Below are positions 1 to 12,600 of a stretch of DNA of 64,000 nt, piece by piece. The stretch covers positions 20,832,001-20,896,000 of the forward strand of contig NC_091050.1 in assembly GCF_963966145.1 (NCBI RefSeq). The letters run 5' to 3'. The first letter of the stretch is position 1; each line of letters opens with the position of its first letter. Position numbers and translations under genes: made by a program. Under the pieces are notes generated by a model. The model was not told the DNA's origin and made no database searches. It saw only the letters and a list, made by a program, of their open reading frames with translations. The stretch comes from Tenebrio molitor (taxonomy: Eukaryota > Arthropoda > Insecta > Coleoptera > Tenebrionidae).

Positions 1-565
1 ACGAATTGCTTGTAAAGTCTAAATTTTAAAACTAGAAAATAAATATATTTTTGAAGCTTCTTATGATGTCCGGATAAGAGGGAGCATGCAAAAACGACAA
101 ATAAAATTAAAATCTTGTTGTATGATAGCTAGGTATGCTATTCTTAATTAAATAATATTTAATATAATAATTGTAGACGTGTTGGATTCTCTCATGGGTT
201 GTGACCTTGGAAATATCTGCGCGAAAGCGGAGCGATAAACCAGTGAAAAATCCTTAAATGAAAACTGAAAACGTCGACTACATACTTTCAAATTGAAACG
301 AATCTAACGTAACGAATGACGATGTTTTCCGGTTGGTTTATAACGCCTACTTGAGACCGATATTCGTCGTTTGCGTAGCGCAGAAATGACTCATAGCCCA
401 TGAGAAAATCCAACATCTATACCAATAATTTGTCCCGTAGATTATAAAATTGTTATGACACAGCGTGATGTTCATAATTGCTTTGAAATGCCACAACTTA
501 CCAGTCTGCGTTCGTTTTTATTAAAAAGAAGTTGTCGATGAATGTTGATAATGAAGATGATGAAA

Positions 566-743
566 TATCCGGTGTTCATTTAAATTTCCGATCAAAGTAG
601 GCGTTGAAGAGTCGATTGTGAACGCACTACGGATTACGGATGACGGATCAGCTAATTAAATCTTACGTTTTTACACGAGTGATGCGTTCACAATCCACTC
701 TTCAACGCCAGCTTTGGCCGGAAATTTAAATGAACATCCGATA
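566..743. mobile_element. Foldback MITE, family A
   Basis: The ends are inverted: GTTCATTTAAATTTCC near 573 against GGAAATTTAAATGAAC near 735, with a conserved inner arm GGCGTTGAAGAGTCGAT and its complement. Family mates lie at 12924-13133 and 54706-54815. Non-coding. Confidence 0.75.
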
Positions 744-2873
744 CATGCCTCGTACAAAAAGTATGTTTTTTTAATTGCGGATTGTGGCTATCGCTCACTC
801 TAATGATTAGAACACTCGTTTTAGGCTCGTAACTTTCAAACCCGCTGAATAATAAATATAGCTTACATGCTTATTGCATAATATACTATTACATCATTAG
901 ATGCTGGAAAACTTTTCTTTAGCAAGATTTTAAATTAACTCATATATCGGTTTCCGAAAGCGCTTACGAAATTAGTATTTTTTTCTTTCTAAATTTTCAC
1001 ATAAAAATGGCATTACGGCTAAACATGATATCTAATATTTAAGATTTTAAGACGAATCGGAGAGTTTGTAGGTGTTTTCCTTTTCCTGGTGTATGCTGTA
1101 AGATGTTGATTTCTTTTAAATTTACAGTAACGGATTGTGAAATAAATTTATTGGAAAGCTTAATTTCTAATTACGAGTAGTAGATCTCCTTATAAGAATA
1201 TTAACGTTTGAAACACCTTTTTATGTTTATTACATAGGAAAATATTTGTAACAGTCGACAATAAAGTTTAAATCCGCAAATTACAAAAACCTCTATAAAG
1301 CTCACAAGTTGCGGAAATATTTAAATTTCAAATTTCTGGTTTAAGTATAAGTTAAAAAGTTTTTAAATTTTCAATTTAGGACATGTATCCAGAAACAGTA
1401 AAGTGGAAAAGTTTGATCAATATGGCGCCAGTAGATATGAGAGATTTTGCCACTCAGTTTATGAAAATTTACAATAAAAATGTATCGATTGTCAATTCGG
1501 TTCAACAATTTCAATATATGTATGCATGTGACATTTCAAACAAATCATTGAAATCTCATTAATTATTAATATAAATATGTATATAAATATTACATCACTC
1601 AAATAATCAAAGTTAATTGAAAAACATATCATGGCATAAATATTCATCATTTTTTCAGTTCTTGAATAAAACTTATTTTAGCTGTCGTAATAGAGATAAT
1701 TAGTGATTCGTTGCAGAAATGTCAACAGTTTTAAACGTATAAATACATAAACGAGGTAGCAAACGCGTAAAGTACATTTAGTTAGATAATTTAACTCTGC
1801 ATTAGAACTGTTCGTGTAGTAAAATAAATGTTACTTTAGAGTGGGCAGTTGAGTAAATTTTAACGAGAAACAAAACATTTTGAAAATTGTTTATGTACCC
1901 ATGGACTAGTAGTAATAAAATAATGTTTGCAGTATAGGATTTCTTACTGAACATAAGATCCGAAAAGATAAACAGAAGTAGAGCCAGTGAAGGATTCACA
2001 AGCTTTCCAGGCTTTGAATAAAATTTATTAAACTTCATTTTGTATAATCAAATATTTGGGTACTGAGTCAACTGTAAAGTGTAAAAACACTTTAAAATGA
2101 GAAAACTTTCATCTAAATTTATTCAGTGTGTTTTCTTAAAATGTACGAAGGATTTTATTTGATCTAGGCGTCAATAACAATCAAAGACAAAGAATCATTT
2201 TTGGTTGGTATTGTTAATTTTTTGAAGTAGTGAAAACGACTCAAGTATAATTAGAACCACAAATCGTCTTATAATTTAGTGCTGTTGAACAAAATACCAC
2301 CTCATTCCTCCCTTCGACTGGCGTTGAGCGATATATCTAATTTAGCAACCCCCCCATAACGAATATTTCGAGCAAATTTATTTTGATATTGTTCTTGCAC
2401 GCAAATGTTAGGAGTTCCAGCCAGCCCCAATGAATTCTGCTTTATCAACGACAAACATTACAGTTTACGCCAACGTGAACAATTTTTTCTCTGCATGTCC
2501 CAAGATGTGGGTATTTTTAAATAAAAACTGTTTTCACTGAACACGAAACCTTAGAGTATGTTTAATGCGTTATGAAATGAAAACATCACTTTTATTCAGC
2601 AAAATGTAAAATTGGGAACCGAAATAAAAAACGCTTCTGAACTGCGAGCATTTCATTTATCTGAACCGTGAACGAGGCATTTGTAATTGCAGAAGTTGAT
2701 TTACAGATGCGCTGATGTAACCTAGAAAAATATTTTAAAGTTGCGTTTAAACGAATAAAGGAGTTACTGAAGAGTCTGCAATCTTGTTAAAAAACTATTG
2801 TCCTGTCAGGGTAATAGGAACTTCAGGTTACGAAGGTATGAGCTACTTTCCTTTACCTCCGTTTCGTTGGGTT
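744..2873. other. AT-rich intergenic or intronic DNA
   Basis: No exon of the cyclase gene, RNA gene or clear repeat could be supported here. The short open frames have no recognisable domain. Confidence 0.5.
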
Positions 2874-3408
2874 TACAAGGTCATTAAAAAGACAAAAAGA
2901 AAACAAATCAAGAGTGCTATCTCATCTTTTGTTTTATCGAAACATATGTCTTGGTTTGAGTTGGACGAATAATTATACATACTATATGTACAGTAGTTTA
3001 ATTGGTTACCTACCTCTCGATAAATCTAACGTTAATTATTAATTATTAATAATTAATGCTTTATATTCAATGGTAAGACCCATTTTACCACTTATTCTGG
3101 GATAATTGTTGCTTACAATTACATTAAAATGCTTACCAGTGGCGTCGCGTTTGGCAATAAAGCTGGTAAATTACCCATTTTTATGAATATAAAATGTTCC
3201 CCATTATCTGATAATAATAATACAATGCACAATTATTGTAATTCCAACGTCTAAAATTCATGAGGTATGATTTATTATAAAGCAGCGCTAGATACCCTAA
3301 ATTATCTACGCCAATGCATTGAGCGCTTATTTGCATAGAATTCCGCTACGACATGACTGATAATTTACAATGCCTGCTCTGATTTATTTTATTTTCCATC
3401 ACTTAATG
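2874..3408 (-). mobile_element. Internally deleted copy of the TACAGAGTGATC transposon family
   Basis: This is the reverse complement of both ends of the 3975-5364 element: AATCAAGAGTGCTA-CTCATC at its left side, and the AGCAATTAT-CCCAGAATAAG and TTTGGCAATAAAGCTG blocks plus GCTCTGATTT at its right. The transposase segment is missing, so it is a MITE derivative. Termini are diverged. The 62-codon open frame at 2784-2972 runs across its end and is not a gene. Confidence 0.7.
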
Positions 3409-3474
3409 CTTTGTTTATGTTTCTTAATTTCTTTTTAAGTACGCACACATTTTTTACTATCTTACGAGTACATA

Positions 3475-3603
3475 GGGGTGTTTTTATAAATTTGGCGTCG
3501 AAGTAGGCGGTGAACTGTCGATTATGAACGCACTATACAGGTTACGGACTCTCGACTCGACTCTCCAACGCCTACTTCGACGCCAAATTTAAAAAAACAC
3601 CCT
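3475..3603. mobile_element. Foldback MITE, family B
   Basis: Near-palindrome with ends GGGTGTTTTT and AAAAACACCC and arms AAATTTGGCGTCGAAGTAGG / CCTACTTCGACGCCAAATTT. A longer copy lies at 47943-48119. Confidence 0.78.
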
Positions 3604-3974
3604 TTATATGCCGTTCACGATTATTTTAAACACGCAGGAGGCCGCGATATTTTTTTGTTAGATTGGAGTCAGGTCCTGTCATATGACGTTTCGTTTTTAA
3701 ATATTCGCATTGTTGTCAATTCCGTCATTAATTTAGTTAATAAGAATTTACCCAGAACTGCCCTACAAATATGTATGTTTGATTTCAATTACAATTTTAC
3801 GATTATTGTTCCTAACGCGTTCAATTATTTAAAAAATGTAACAACTTGGGAGCAGTGTTCCCTTGAATTATAACCTAAAATAGATTTATTAAGACAAATC
3901 ACAATATTGCCAACTAAAATGTCAGATTTTCATAGATAGTCCGAATTTGAAATAATCGTGAATGGTTTATATTA

Positions 3975-5364
3975 TACAGAGTGATCAACAAGAATCCAAA
4001 TCAGAGCAAGCGTTGCAAATTATCGGTCACGTCGTAGCAAAATCATATGCACATAAGCAGTCAAAACATGGGCGTAGACAATTTATGGTCTCAAACGCTA
4101 TTTAATAAAAATGATACTTTATGAATTTTAGACGTTGGAATTATAATTGTGCATTTTATTATTATTATAAGATAAGGGAAACAATTTATAAGATTAACAA
4201 GAGCAACATTTTACATTTGTAAGAGTAAGTAAATTATCATCTTTATTGCCAAACGCGACGCTACTGGTACGAAGATGCTTCGTTGAAATGTCACATTTCA
4301 AAATTCAAGGTTGTTGTTGTTGACAATTTAAGTGATTTAACCTAGAAAACAAATCTTCGATTTCGGCAAAGTTTACAGACGTTTATTGAAGTTGTAAGCA
4401 ATAATTACCCCAGAATAAGTTGTAAAATGGGTTTTACCATTAAAGAGAAGGCATTTTTATTAGATTATTTTCGAAAGAGGGTGAAACAAGAAAATGAAGA
4501 CTGGCCTTACTTTGTACCCCCTTATACCGAAGAATTTTAAGGCAGATGTCCGAACCTGATGGTATTGGTTATCAACAAGTTTATCAATGTCTTAAAATTA
4601 TAGTGCCTAATTTTAGCAAATCATAACCCATCATTAAGAAGAAGTCAGGTCAGTCCTTAGTTCAAATTTTAGAAATGGTGCAAAATGTTCAACAAATTAT
4701 CAAGGAACATCCCTCAACTTCCATAAGGCGTTTAAGACAACAAGTTAAATTGTGTTATGGCACTTATCAGAAATTTTTTAAGAAGGATATTAATTTGTTT
4801 CCCTTTGTGTGTTGCAAGAAATAAAACCCACACATTACCCTAAACAAATTGACAGCTTCATAAGAGTTTGATTCTGTCTGGACCACAATGGAGAACATTT
4901 TGAGCAGTTTTTGTGAAAACTTATTTTTTGACCTTGGAATAATTTAAATGTTTTAAACACTGCTAGAAAAGATACGAGTAAGTTCTCAATTACCCAAAAT
5001 TTAGAGAATAATAACTTTTACATTTTTCTTACAGAAAACAACAAAACAAAGAATTGTGAAAAATAATTATTTTTAAAATTTTGTAACTCAAGATTGTGCC
5101 TTATGAAGGAATTTTGTGTAACTGTGTGTTTTTTCGTTAATCAATAATAAATAATTAATTATAACTTGCTTTTAAATCTACTATTCATGAATTACAAAAA
5201 ATTTATAAAGGCTATTAATGATAGATTTTTGAGAGGTAGGCAACCAACAAAACGAGTGTCCACAACAAGTAAATAAAAGCGGCTGATCCATGATAGAAAT
5301 ACGTTTCGATAAAACAAAAGATGAGGTAGCACTCTTGATTTGGTTTCTTGTTGATCACTCTGTA
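3975..5364 (+). mobile_element. Defective Tc1/mariner-like transposon, TACAGAGTGATC family
   Basis: About 1.39 kb with inverted ends TACAGAGTGATCAACAAGAA and its complement, flanked by TA. Inside, from about 4424, lies an HTH-type N-terminal transposase remnant (IKEKAFLLDYF..., DWPYF, then a stop). A second block follows, with KEHPSTSIRRLRQQVKL and CYGTYQKFF. That pattern matches the DNA-binding part of insect Tc1/mariner-like transposases. There is no DDE catalytic region before the right end, so it cannot encode its own transposase. Confidence 0.8.
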
Positions 5365-5432
5365 TATTTCTCGATACATTTATATTTCGTTGTTCTTCAT
5401 TAAATGAACTTTGTTCCTTGTCTCGTTAAGTT

Positions 5433-5686
5433 TATGTACTATTCCGGATACGGAATCTTGGCCATAACTGACATTTAACTGACAAATATGTGTGAACTGG
5501 CCTTGAATATAACCCACTTTTTGACTCGATAATGCATTTTCCTGCTTTTTTGATGTCACAAGCAAAACTTCAAAGTGAATTTTAATAATTGTCATGTATT
5601 AATGACACTAATGATTGGTTTACATCATTTTTTTTTTAAATATCTCAAAAATGTTGGCCAAGATTCCGTGTCCGGAATAGTACTTT
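5433..5686. repeat. Foldback repeat
   Basis: Arms ACTATTCCGGATACGGAATC near 5438 and GATTCCGTGTCCGGAATAGT near 5664 pair almost perfectly. Open frames on both strands here share QDSVSGIV only because they read opposite arms. Confidence 0.7.
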
Positions 5687-6541
5687 CAGTTTATCGTAAA
5701 AAAAAAACTAAAAACAAAATCCGTGACCTCTGCTTAAAATCATGTCTTCCACGCTTGTTCTCCTTCGTATTATTTTTTTTTTTATTTTTCGGTCTTGACA
5801 CTACAATTTTCCAAACCAACACACATAACGAGCACTCAAGAAAATTTGTGCTGAAGAAGTGGTTTTCTTTCCCGTTTTTTCCCTTTTTACAAACGCAGGT
5901 CGTCTTTTTAGCCAGTACGCTTTGAGATTTCCATCAAATTTATAACCTTCCTTTGATCATTTATCATTTATTGTGAATTAAATTATTAACTAAAAACTTA
6001 AGTTAAAAATCATGCAGAGCTTAGAAAACCGAGTAAAGTAATTGGTTATTTAAAGAAATGTGTTTTGCTGAAGAAATAATTCACATTATTACTTATTAGA
6101 TTGACATTTAGGTTTTGAGGGTTTGAGAGCTGATGGATTACGTCATACGTCAACACAACAAAAACAGGCCCACGGCCAATTAACCAGAATTTTTTTCTGG
6201 ATGCTCTTTATTTAACATTGTAAATTATGATTCAATGAAATATTTGTTTAAGTTAATATTTTATTCTGATTTAAACGGATGAAGTAAACCAAAACAAATT
6301 TATTGGTGTTTACACTGTTGTATACAAATTTGTTAAATTTCAGCAATTACCTTTCGTTCAGATACTTGTGAAATTAGTTATAATTAAACTTTATTTGACA
6401 TTGGTTAGCTGTTGTAAAAGTCAAGTAAATTAATTACCTTTTTCTGAAATCATTCGAAATATAGTAGATACATAGAAAAAATAGAATTGTTAGAAAAAAT
6501 AAAGATTCTCCACTACTATATCACTCTAATTTTTTTTTTAG

Positions 6542-6680
6542 GAGAGTTCACATTTCAGCCACCACATTATCTTTCCTCAGCGGTGAATTTGAAGTTGAGC
6601 CAGCTTATGGAGAAAAACGGGAAGAGGCACTTAGGATAGCAGGATTAAAAACATATTTTATCGGGAAAGTTTTGAAACCT
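6542..6680 (+). CDS. Ac3: Adenylate cyclase exon: C-terminal end of C1 catalytic domain
   Basis: The exon opens after a poly-T/AG acceptor and ends before GTAAGT. One base completes a codon from the missing upstream exon. The frame then reads RVHIS..., LSGEFEVEP... and LKTYFI, the standard closing segment of class III cyclase C1 domains. The next intron (6681-7292) is about 70% filled by a MITE (6769-7193). Confidence 0.93.
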
Positions 6681-9600
6681 GTAAGTTATAATAATATGTT
6701 CTCAACAAATTCTAGGCTGTTGCAAATTTTATTGTATAAAAATTAGTATCCTTACTTTCATTTATTTATACAGCCTGTCCCAGAACTGCCTCCCCTTTGA
6801 AAACAGACATGTGCCGACAGCAGAAGAGACTCCAAGCTGACTAAAATAAATTTTCCTGTGGCTCACATAACCGAGTTATAAAGTTTTCAATTTCACCAAT
6901 TGCAGAAGCTCGTCCTCAGGTATTACTAAAAAATCGGACAGGTTGCTATATAGCAAAAATAATTATTGATATCGCACAATCTCCGAAAAATTTTGGAATT
7001 TTGATTTCGAAATTCCGACAACGCAAAATTGCGGTCATCCTACATTGATGGTGCTGAACTCTGATTGGTCAAGTTTAGGACGTCTTTTCTTAATTATCGC
7101 TTGAGATAGGACTTTTTTCCTTTAAAATTCAGATTATCACATTTACCAAAATCTCCATTTTTTCTCGGAGAAGGCAGTTGTGGGACACCGGTATATCTTT
7201 TATCTTTATCTATTTTATATTCATACTATAGCTAAGTGATTCTTGGTTACCTACATTACTTTGATATCGAAAAAATTCTTTTCGATTTCTAGTTTCAACC
7301 TCCTGCTCAAGAAGTTCAAAATGGTAGCGGCATTGTCCCCGAAGAGGATAGTTGTGTTATTTCAGAAGTAGCAGACGGGAAGGACGAAGACGAAACTGAG
7401 GTGAATGTAAGTACATTTTTTTTTATTTTGCTTGGTTAGCTTTGTTGGGAATATTTAAGCATATTAGAACGTCAATAAATTTTTATTTGAAAGTTTCTTC
7501 AAAGATTCCTATGACACTTTGCTTCAGCTTGAGCTTGAGCAACTATTGAAGATTGAAAAAAATTAATGGCTGTACTAAATTTAAATAAATCTAAGTCAAC
7601 TAAAAAATTAAACTAACTAATACTACAGTGTGTCCCCGAATAGGTGAAACGACTCTTGTAAAAGATAAAAAAATTTCGATTTAAATTTTAATTTTTTGGG
7701 GTTTAGCCCTGCTTGGTTAAAAACTAACTTTTAACATAATTTTAGTTTTGAAAAGTCAAGTATGCCTTGGAAATTTTCAAAAAACCTATTTTTCTGTAGA
7801 GTAAAGTGCCTTTTATGTGGTAAATACGACAAAAAGTTATTAACAAAAGTTGTACAGAATCAACATCTAGGCTCCTAGACAAAATTTCAAAATCATCGGC
7901 CAACTATGAATTTTCAAATTTTTAATGTTTATTTCACAAATCAAAGAAATTTATTTTCAACACTTCTCTTATTATGAGTAAAAATAAAATCACACTTAGA
8001 TTATTACTACAAGTTACTGGCTTAACACTAATAAGTTATAATTAAATAAAAGTAAATTAAAACCTTAGAGTAAATGGAAAAAAATGAAAAATCATAGTGG
8101 GCCGATGATTTTGAAATATTGTCTAGGAGCCTAGATGTTGATTCTAAACAACTTTTCTTAATAACTTTTTGTCGTATTTACCACATAAAAGGCACTTTAC
8201 TCTACAGAAAAATAGGTTTTTTGAAAATTTCCAAGGCATACTTCACTTTTCAAAACTAAAATTATGTTAAAATTTAGTCTTTAACCAAGCAGGGCTGAAC
8301 CCCAGAAAATGACAATTTAAATCGAGAATTTTTTATCTTTTACAAGAGTCGTTTCACTTATCTGGAGACACACTGTATAAAGAACTAAAGGAAGAGTGAA
8401 AGTAAAAATGAAATTCTAATATTTAGGAATGCTACATGAAAAAACATAAGACATGGTGGGACCACTACATGTCGCTCAGGTTAAAATCAACTAAATTGAC
8501 GTAGAGTAAGGGCGAGCTGAGATATGACATTTGGTGGGGAAACTCTGCGCGAACAAAATATTCCAGTGGCATGGCAAAACCGGCCACAGCAGAGAACAGC
8601 GGTTACAGTAACAGTGTTAGTCTGGTGAACAACCCTATTTTACGAAAGATGGACTCGTCCGACTGTTTTCCGTCTATGCACACCCCCACCAAATGCCATA
8701 TCTCAGGCCGGCCTTACTCTAGGTGGGGCAAGCTCACTACACCCCGGTACACTCGCTACAGATTTTTTACTACTGTGTAACTTTCACATCGTATCGTAAC
8801 GAAATAGAGCGTAGAACACAATCAAGATTTTTCTCTTTACAATTAACTTTATTTGAAGAAAATAGATGTGTTTTTGTGTTTTGTGGATTCAAAGAGAGAA
8901 CGAGAGAGACAAACATTTCAATTTTATATTTTTATATATACATATCTGAGATAGTATTTCCACCACTAGTAAATATAACTTCAAATAAATTCATCTTTAC
9001 AAAATGTTGAAGAAAATCTACTTCATTAACATAAAGAGATTAGTTAATGAAATAGAGCATGTTAATACATATTATTGCATAATTCTAGTCTCATCAAAAT
9101 TGTTATGACGACTGTAGTTTTGACGTAATGATTAATTTATCTAAAATCTAAGTTTGTTTATTGGAAAGAAACAAAGTTCGATAATTAGAATTAGCAGATA
9201 ATTAACTGGAAATGGCATCTCGGAAACTCCCAGTCTTAATTCCCTAGGAAATTAGATAATTTTTCAGTCTTCCGCTTTCGCTGGTTTTCTCTTTTGCCTC
9301 GGAAAATACGTAACGTATTTTGTAGATAAACTCATTATAAAGGTTCAGCTAAATAAATCATTACTTTTTTAATTATCTTAAAAATTGACAAGAAGCTGCA
9401 AGCACCTTTGGCGACATGCACGTTAAAAGTGCGTTTCTAAATGTAAAAAAGCTTCACACATTTTCAGCTACACATTTTAAACTAATCACGTTAACAACTT
9501 CGAAGTTCCGTTTTGCCATGTTGTCCTACTTCAATTATAGTTTAACGTTAGATCACTAATTACTGTTCACTCGGTAGACAGCAAATGATGTTAAAAGTTT

Positions 9601-12600
9601 TTCACGTAAATTAAGTCTTGCCAAGCTTTTCTATTTGTTTGTGCTTCAGAGAATAAAATAACGGAATGTCCTGCAATTAAAATTAATAGATTAAGTAACT
9701 TAGTGGAATAGTAAATAAAGGGCTGATGGTTAAATTTTATGTTAATCGGTTTTAAATTATGGTGGTAATAGGAAGTTAATATTTTATGTAAGTCGGGATA
9801 AAAGGGTACAAGTCAGTTGTGTAAATATGTAGGCGTTCTGGTTGCTGAACATGTACTGCTATACATTACTAAGATAAATGGAGTTTTGCTTAACTGTTGT
9901 TAAAATCGTCAAACGACTATTTTTATTTATCTTTTTGTAACAGTTTAAAAAAGTATAATTTGTACATAACGTGAGCACTTATTTATTTTTCCATTTCTAA
10001 AATTGTCTCGGATCTTACCTTTAGCTATCCTGTTAAAATTGTGGAAAGAAATATGATTACTTTTGTAGTCGAGAAATTAAACCAAGAAAAAATTTAAATT
10101 GTAAACTTGTTCATCTTTCACGAAGATAAATATAGATTTATGAGCTGTGGAAAGCTTTCTAGGTCGTTTTATACAAACCGCCGACTGTAAGAGATGCAGA
10201 TTTTGCTGCATTATAAGCCTCGTTGATTTATTGATCCGATGCTTCTGACGTTAGTTAAACTGAAAATTCGACGATTTACGTTTCATTTGAGGAATTTACT
10301 CGAAATGGCTACATTTATGAAACATCACCGGTAATGACGAGGAAAGAAAAGAAAACATTGTGTTCATTATTAAAAGGAATAAAAAGAGCCTTCATTTTTC
10401 TCAAAAGAACTTTCACTACTTCAAAAAAACAAAATTGCCTTTTTAGTCTCAAATGAGACCTGTCTGTAGGTCGAATTGAAAGGACGGGATTATAAACAAC
10501 CCAATTTGTTCACGTTACAATCTAAAAAATAAATGCCAAGGGTTCATACCGTCTTAGGTAAATTTTATTTAATTTGAACAACTAATGACAATAATTATAA
10601 AATATGAATAAAATGATATTTGAAAATTCTGCTTTGAGATAGTTATTTATGCAACATTTGCATAAAGAACTTCTCTTTTTACCAGTGAGAAGTATATATA
10701 CACTTGTGTTGTAATCCCACGCGTAAAGAAAGTGGACGAGTTACATAAGTCATCGTTTCTTAACAGAAAAGATCATTGTTATTACGAAAATAATTATTAA
10801 TAAATCTGCAAAATATTAATGTGTTAATAACTTTCTACTGTCATTGCGTTACTTAGGGAATCAACTAAAAGTGAAAAACTGTCACCACGTTGAAGTGTGC
10901 ACATTTGGAGTTGTTTTACAATTATTTCCATAAAATGTGTGAATATGGAGGAAGTGAAAGCAATACTGAACCACTCGAAACATTCCACCATTAGTAATTC
11001 CTTTATCTAATATCAATATTAATGTAAAATTGTATGGTATTCATTTCAATGTTATAACGAGATACTTTACCGCACTAGTGCCGTAGTGGTGTCATGGAAG
11101 GTAAACTCTTTATATTTTGGCGTGATTTCGCAAGTTATAATAGCCGCATTTGCCGCAATCTCGACGACTAGGGAAATCCTTACTTATTGATTAATTAAAT
11201 AAATTTACGACTGAACGTTGAAACTGTTCAATTAGTAGATACTAAAAAGACTAAATTTGGATTTTTAATTTTATGAAGCTTTTTAGCTTCAATGATAATA
11301 CAATTTGCAAAATATTTTCCTGCATTTACCCGAGTTAGTACTTTTAAAGAGCATTCTCTCTCCCATTGTATCATGTAAAATCAATTGAAATGTAATGTAG
11401 TCGATGTTCTTGCCATAAAATACTTTTATGACTTCTTTATTCTCTTGGTATATTATAATGTTACACAATAATGGTTATACAAATTTTATGCTGAAAAAAT
11501 CAATAATACAAATGTCTGGCTTTAGAAAACATTAAAATTGAAGTCGACGTTACTAAATGATTGCGAATTCACATGCACGAATATAGCATTTTTAGTGTAA
11601 TTCCACAGCATTTAATATTTTCTAAAAAAATATGTAATCTGATTTTTATACATTTTCAGTTGCTTTTTAAGAACTAATACACGCATTAATATTTGAAGTT
11701 CTCATGCTGATTTTATCAATATTAACCTGTGGAAGTGTTACTTCAAGCAATTTAAATATGTGAAAATATATCCCATTCGAAAAGTTTTGTCATTTGCATT
11801 TATTAAAAAATAAAAATGACCACATACAATTAATAGCATATTATGCAACGAGCATTTGATGATGACTATTAAGACGCGAGTATGAGAAGCCGTGGGCTCG
11901 TGTCGTAATTCTCAGATTCGTGTCTTAATAGTTATTAAATGTGAGTTGCATACAATATTTTTTCTACGACCGAGTAAACAGTAACTATGTAGTGTCAAAA
12001 TTGATAAATTTAGATCTGTCAGATGCTCATGGCAATACATATTTCATATTGAACGCATATTGCCGTGATGTTGCATTTCTAATGGTTATAAACTTGTATC
12101 TTAATGAATATCATTAAAGTACAGAGAGTAAATGTCTAATAAATCAATTAAAGTATAGGAGTAGAAAAAATAATAAAGTTACATAATTAGCTTTGCAGAA
12201 TGTTAGTATCAGTGAAAGTATTAGATACAATTACAATGGTTTCGATTATTTTGGCTATTGTAATTTAGATTTATTGGCTAGCAATGTTGGATGTAAACAT
12301 GTAACGAGTTATTGATTGTCCTTTCTTTGTAGATAGTTTGTAAACGAATATTTATTTGGGTCTTCAAGGTCAAACAACAAATACAGTTAAACTGAATTTA
12401 AAACTTTTCTTGGTTTAGAGATGTGTTATGTTATGAGATCCGATATCGATAAGATGATAAGCCACAAGGTCCATAAAAAATAAAATTATCTTTAATGAAA
12501 ACGCAAGTAATGATGATTCAATAATTTCATTCTGTCTTGTTGTAGTGAGTGCATTAAAAAAGTATAATCTCACCGAATATACAGGGTATTTCACGAGTGA

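Noticed and set aside
5380..5925. Two opposite-strand open frames that share QDSVSGIV
   Set aside because: The shared peptide results from pairing arms of a foldback repeat, not from related genes.
1..6541. Search for the missing N-terminal and C1 exons of the cyclase
   Set aside because: No stretch gives the C1 landmarks or membrane block 1 with splice sites, so these exons are placed left of the window.
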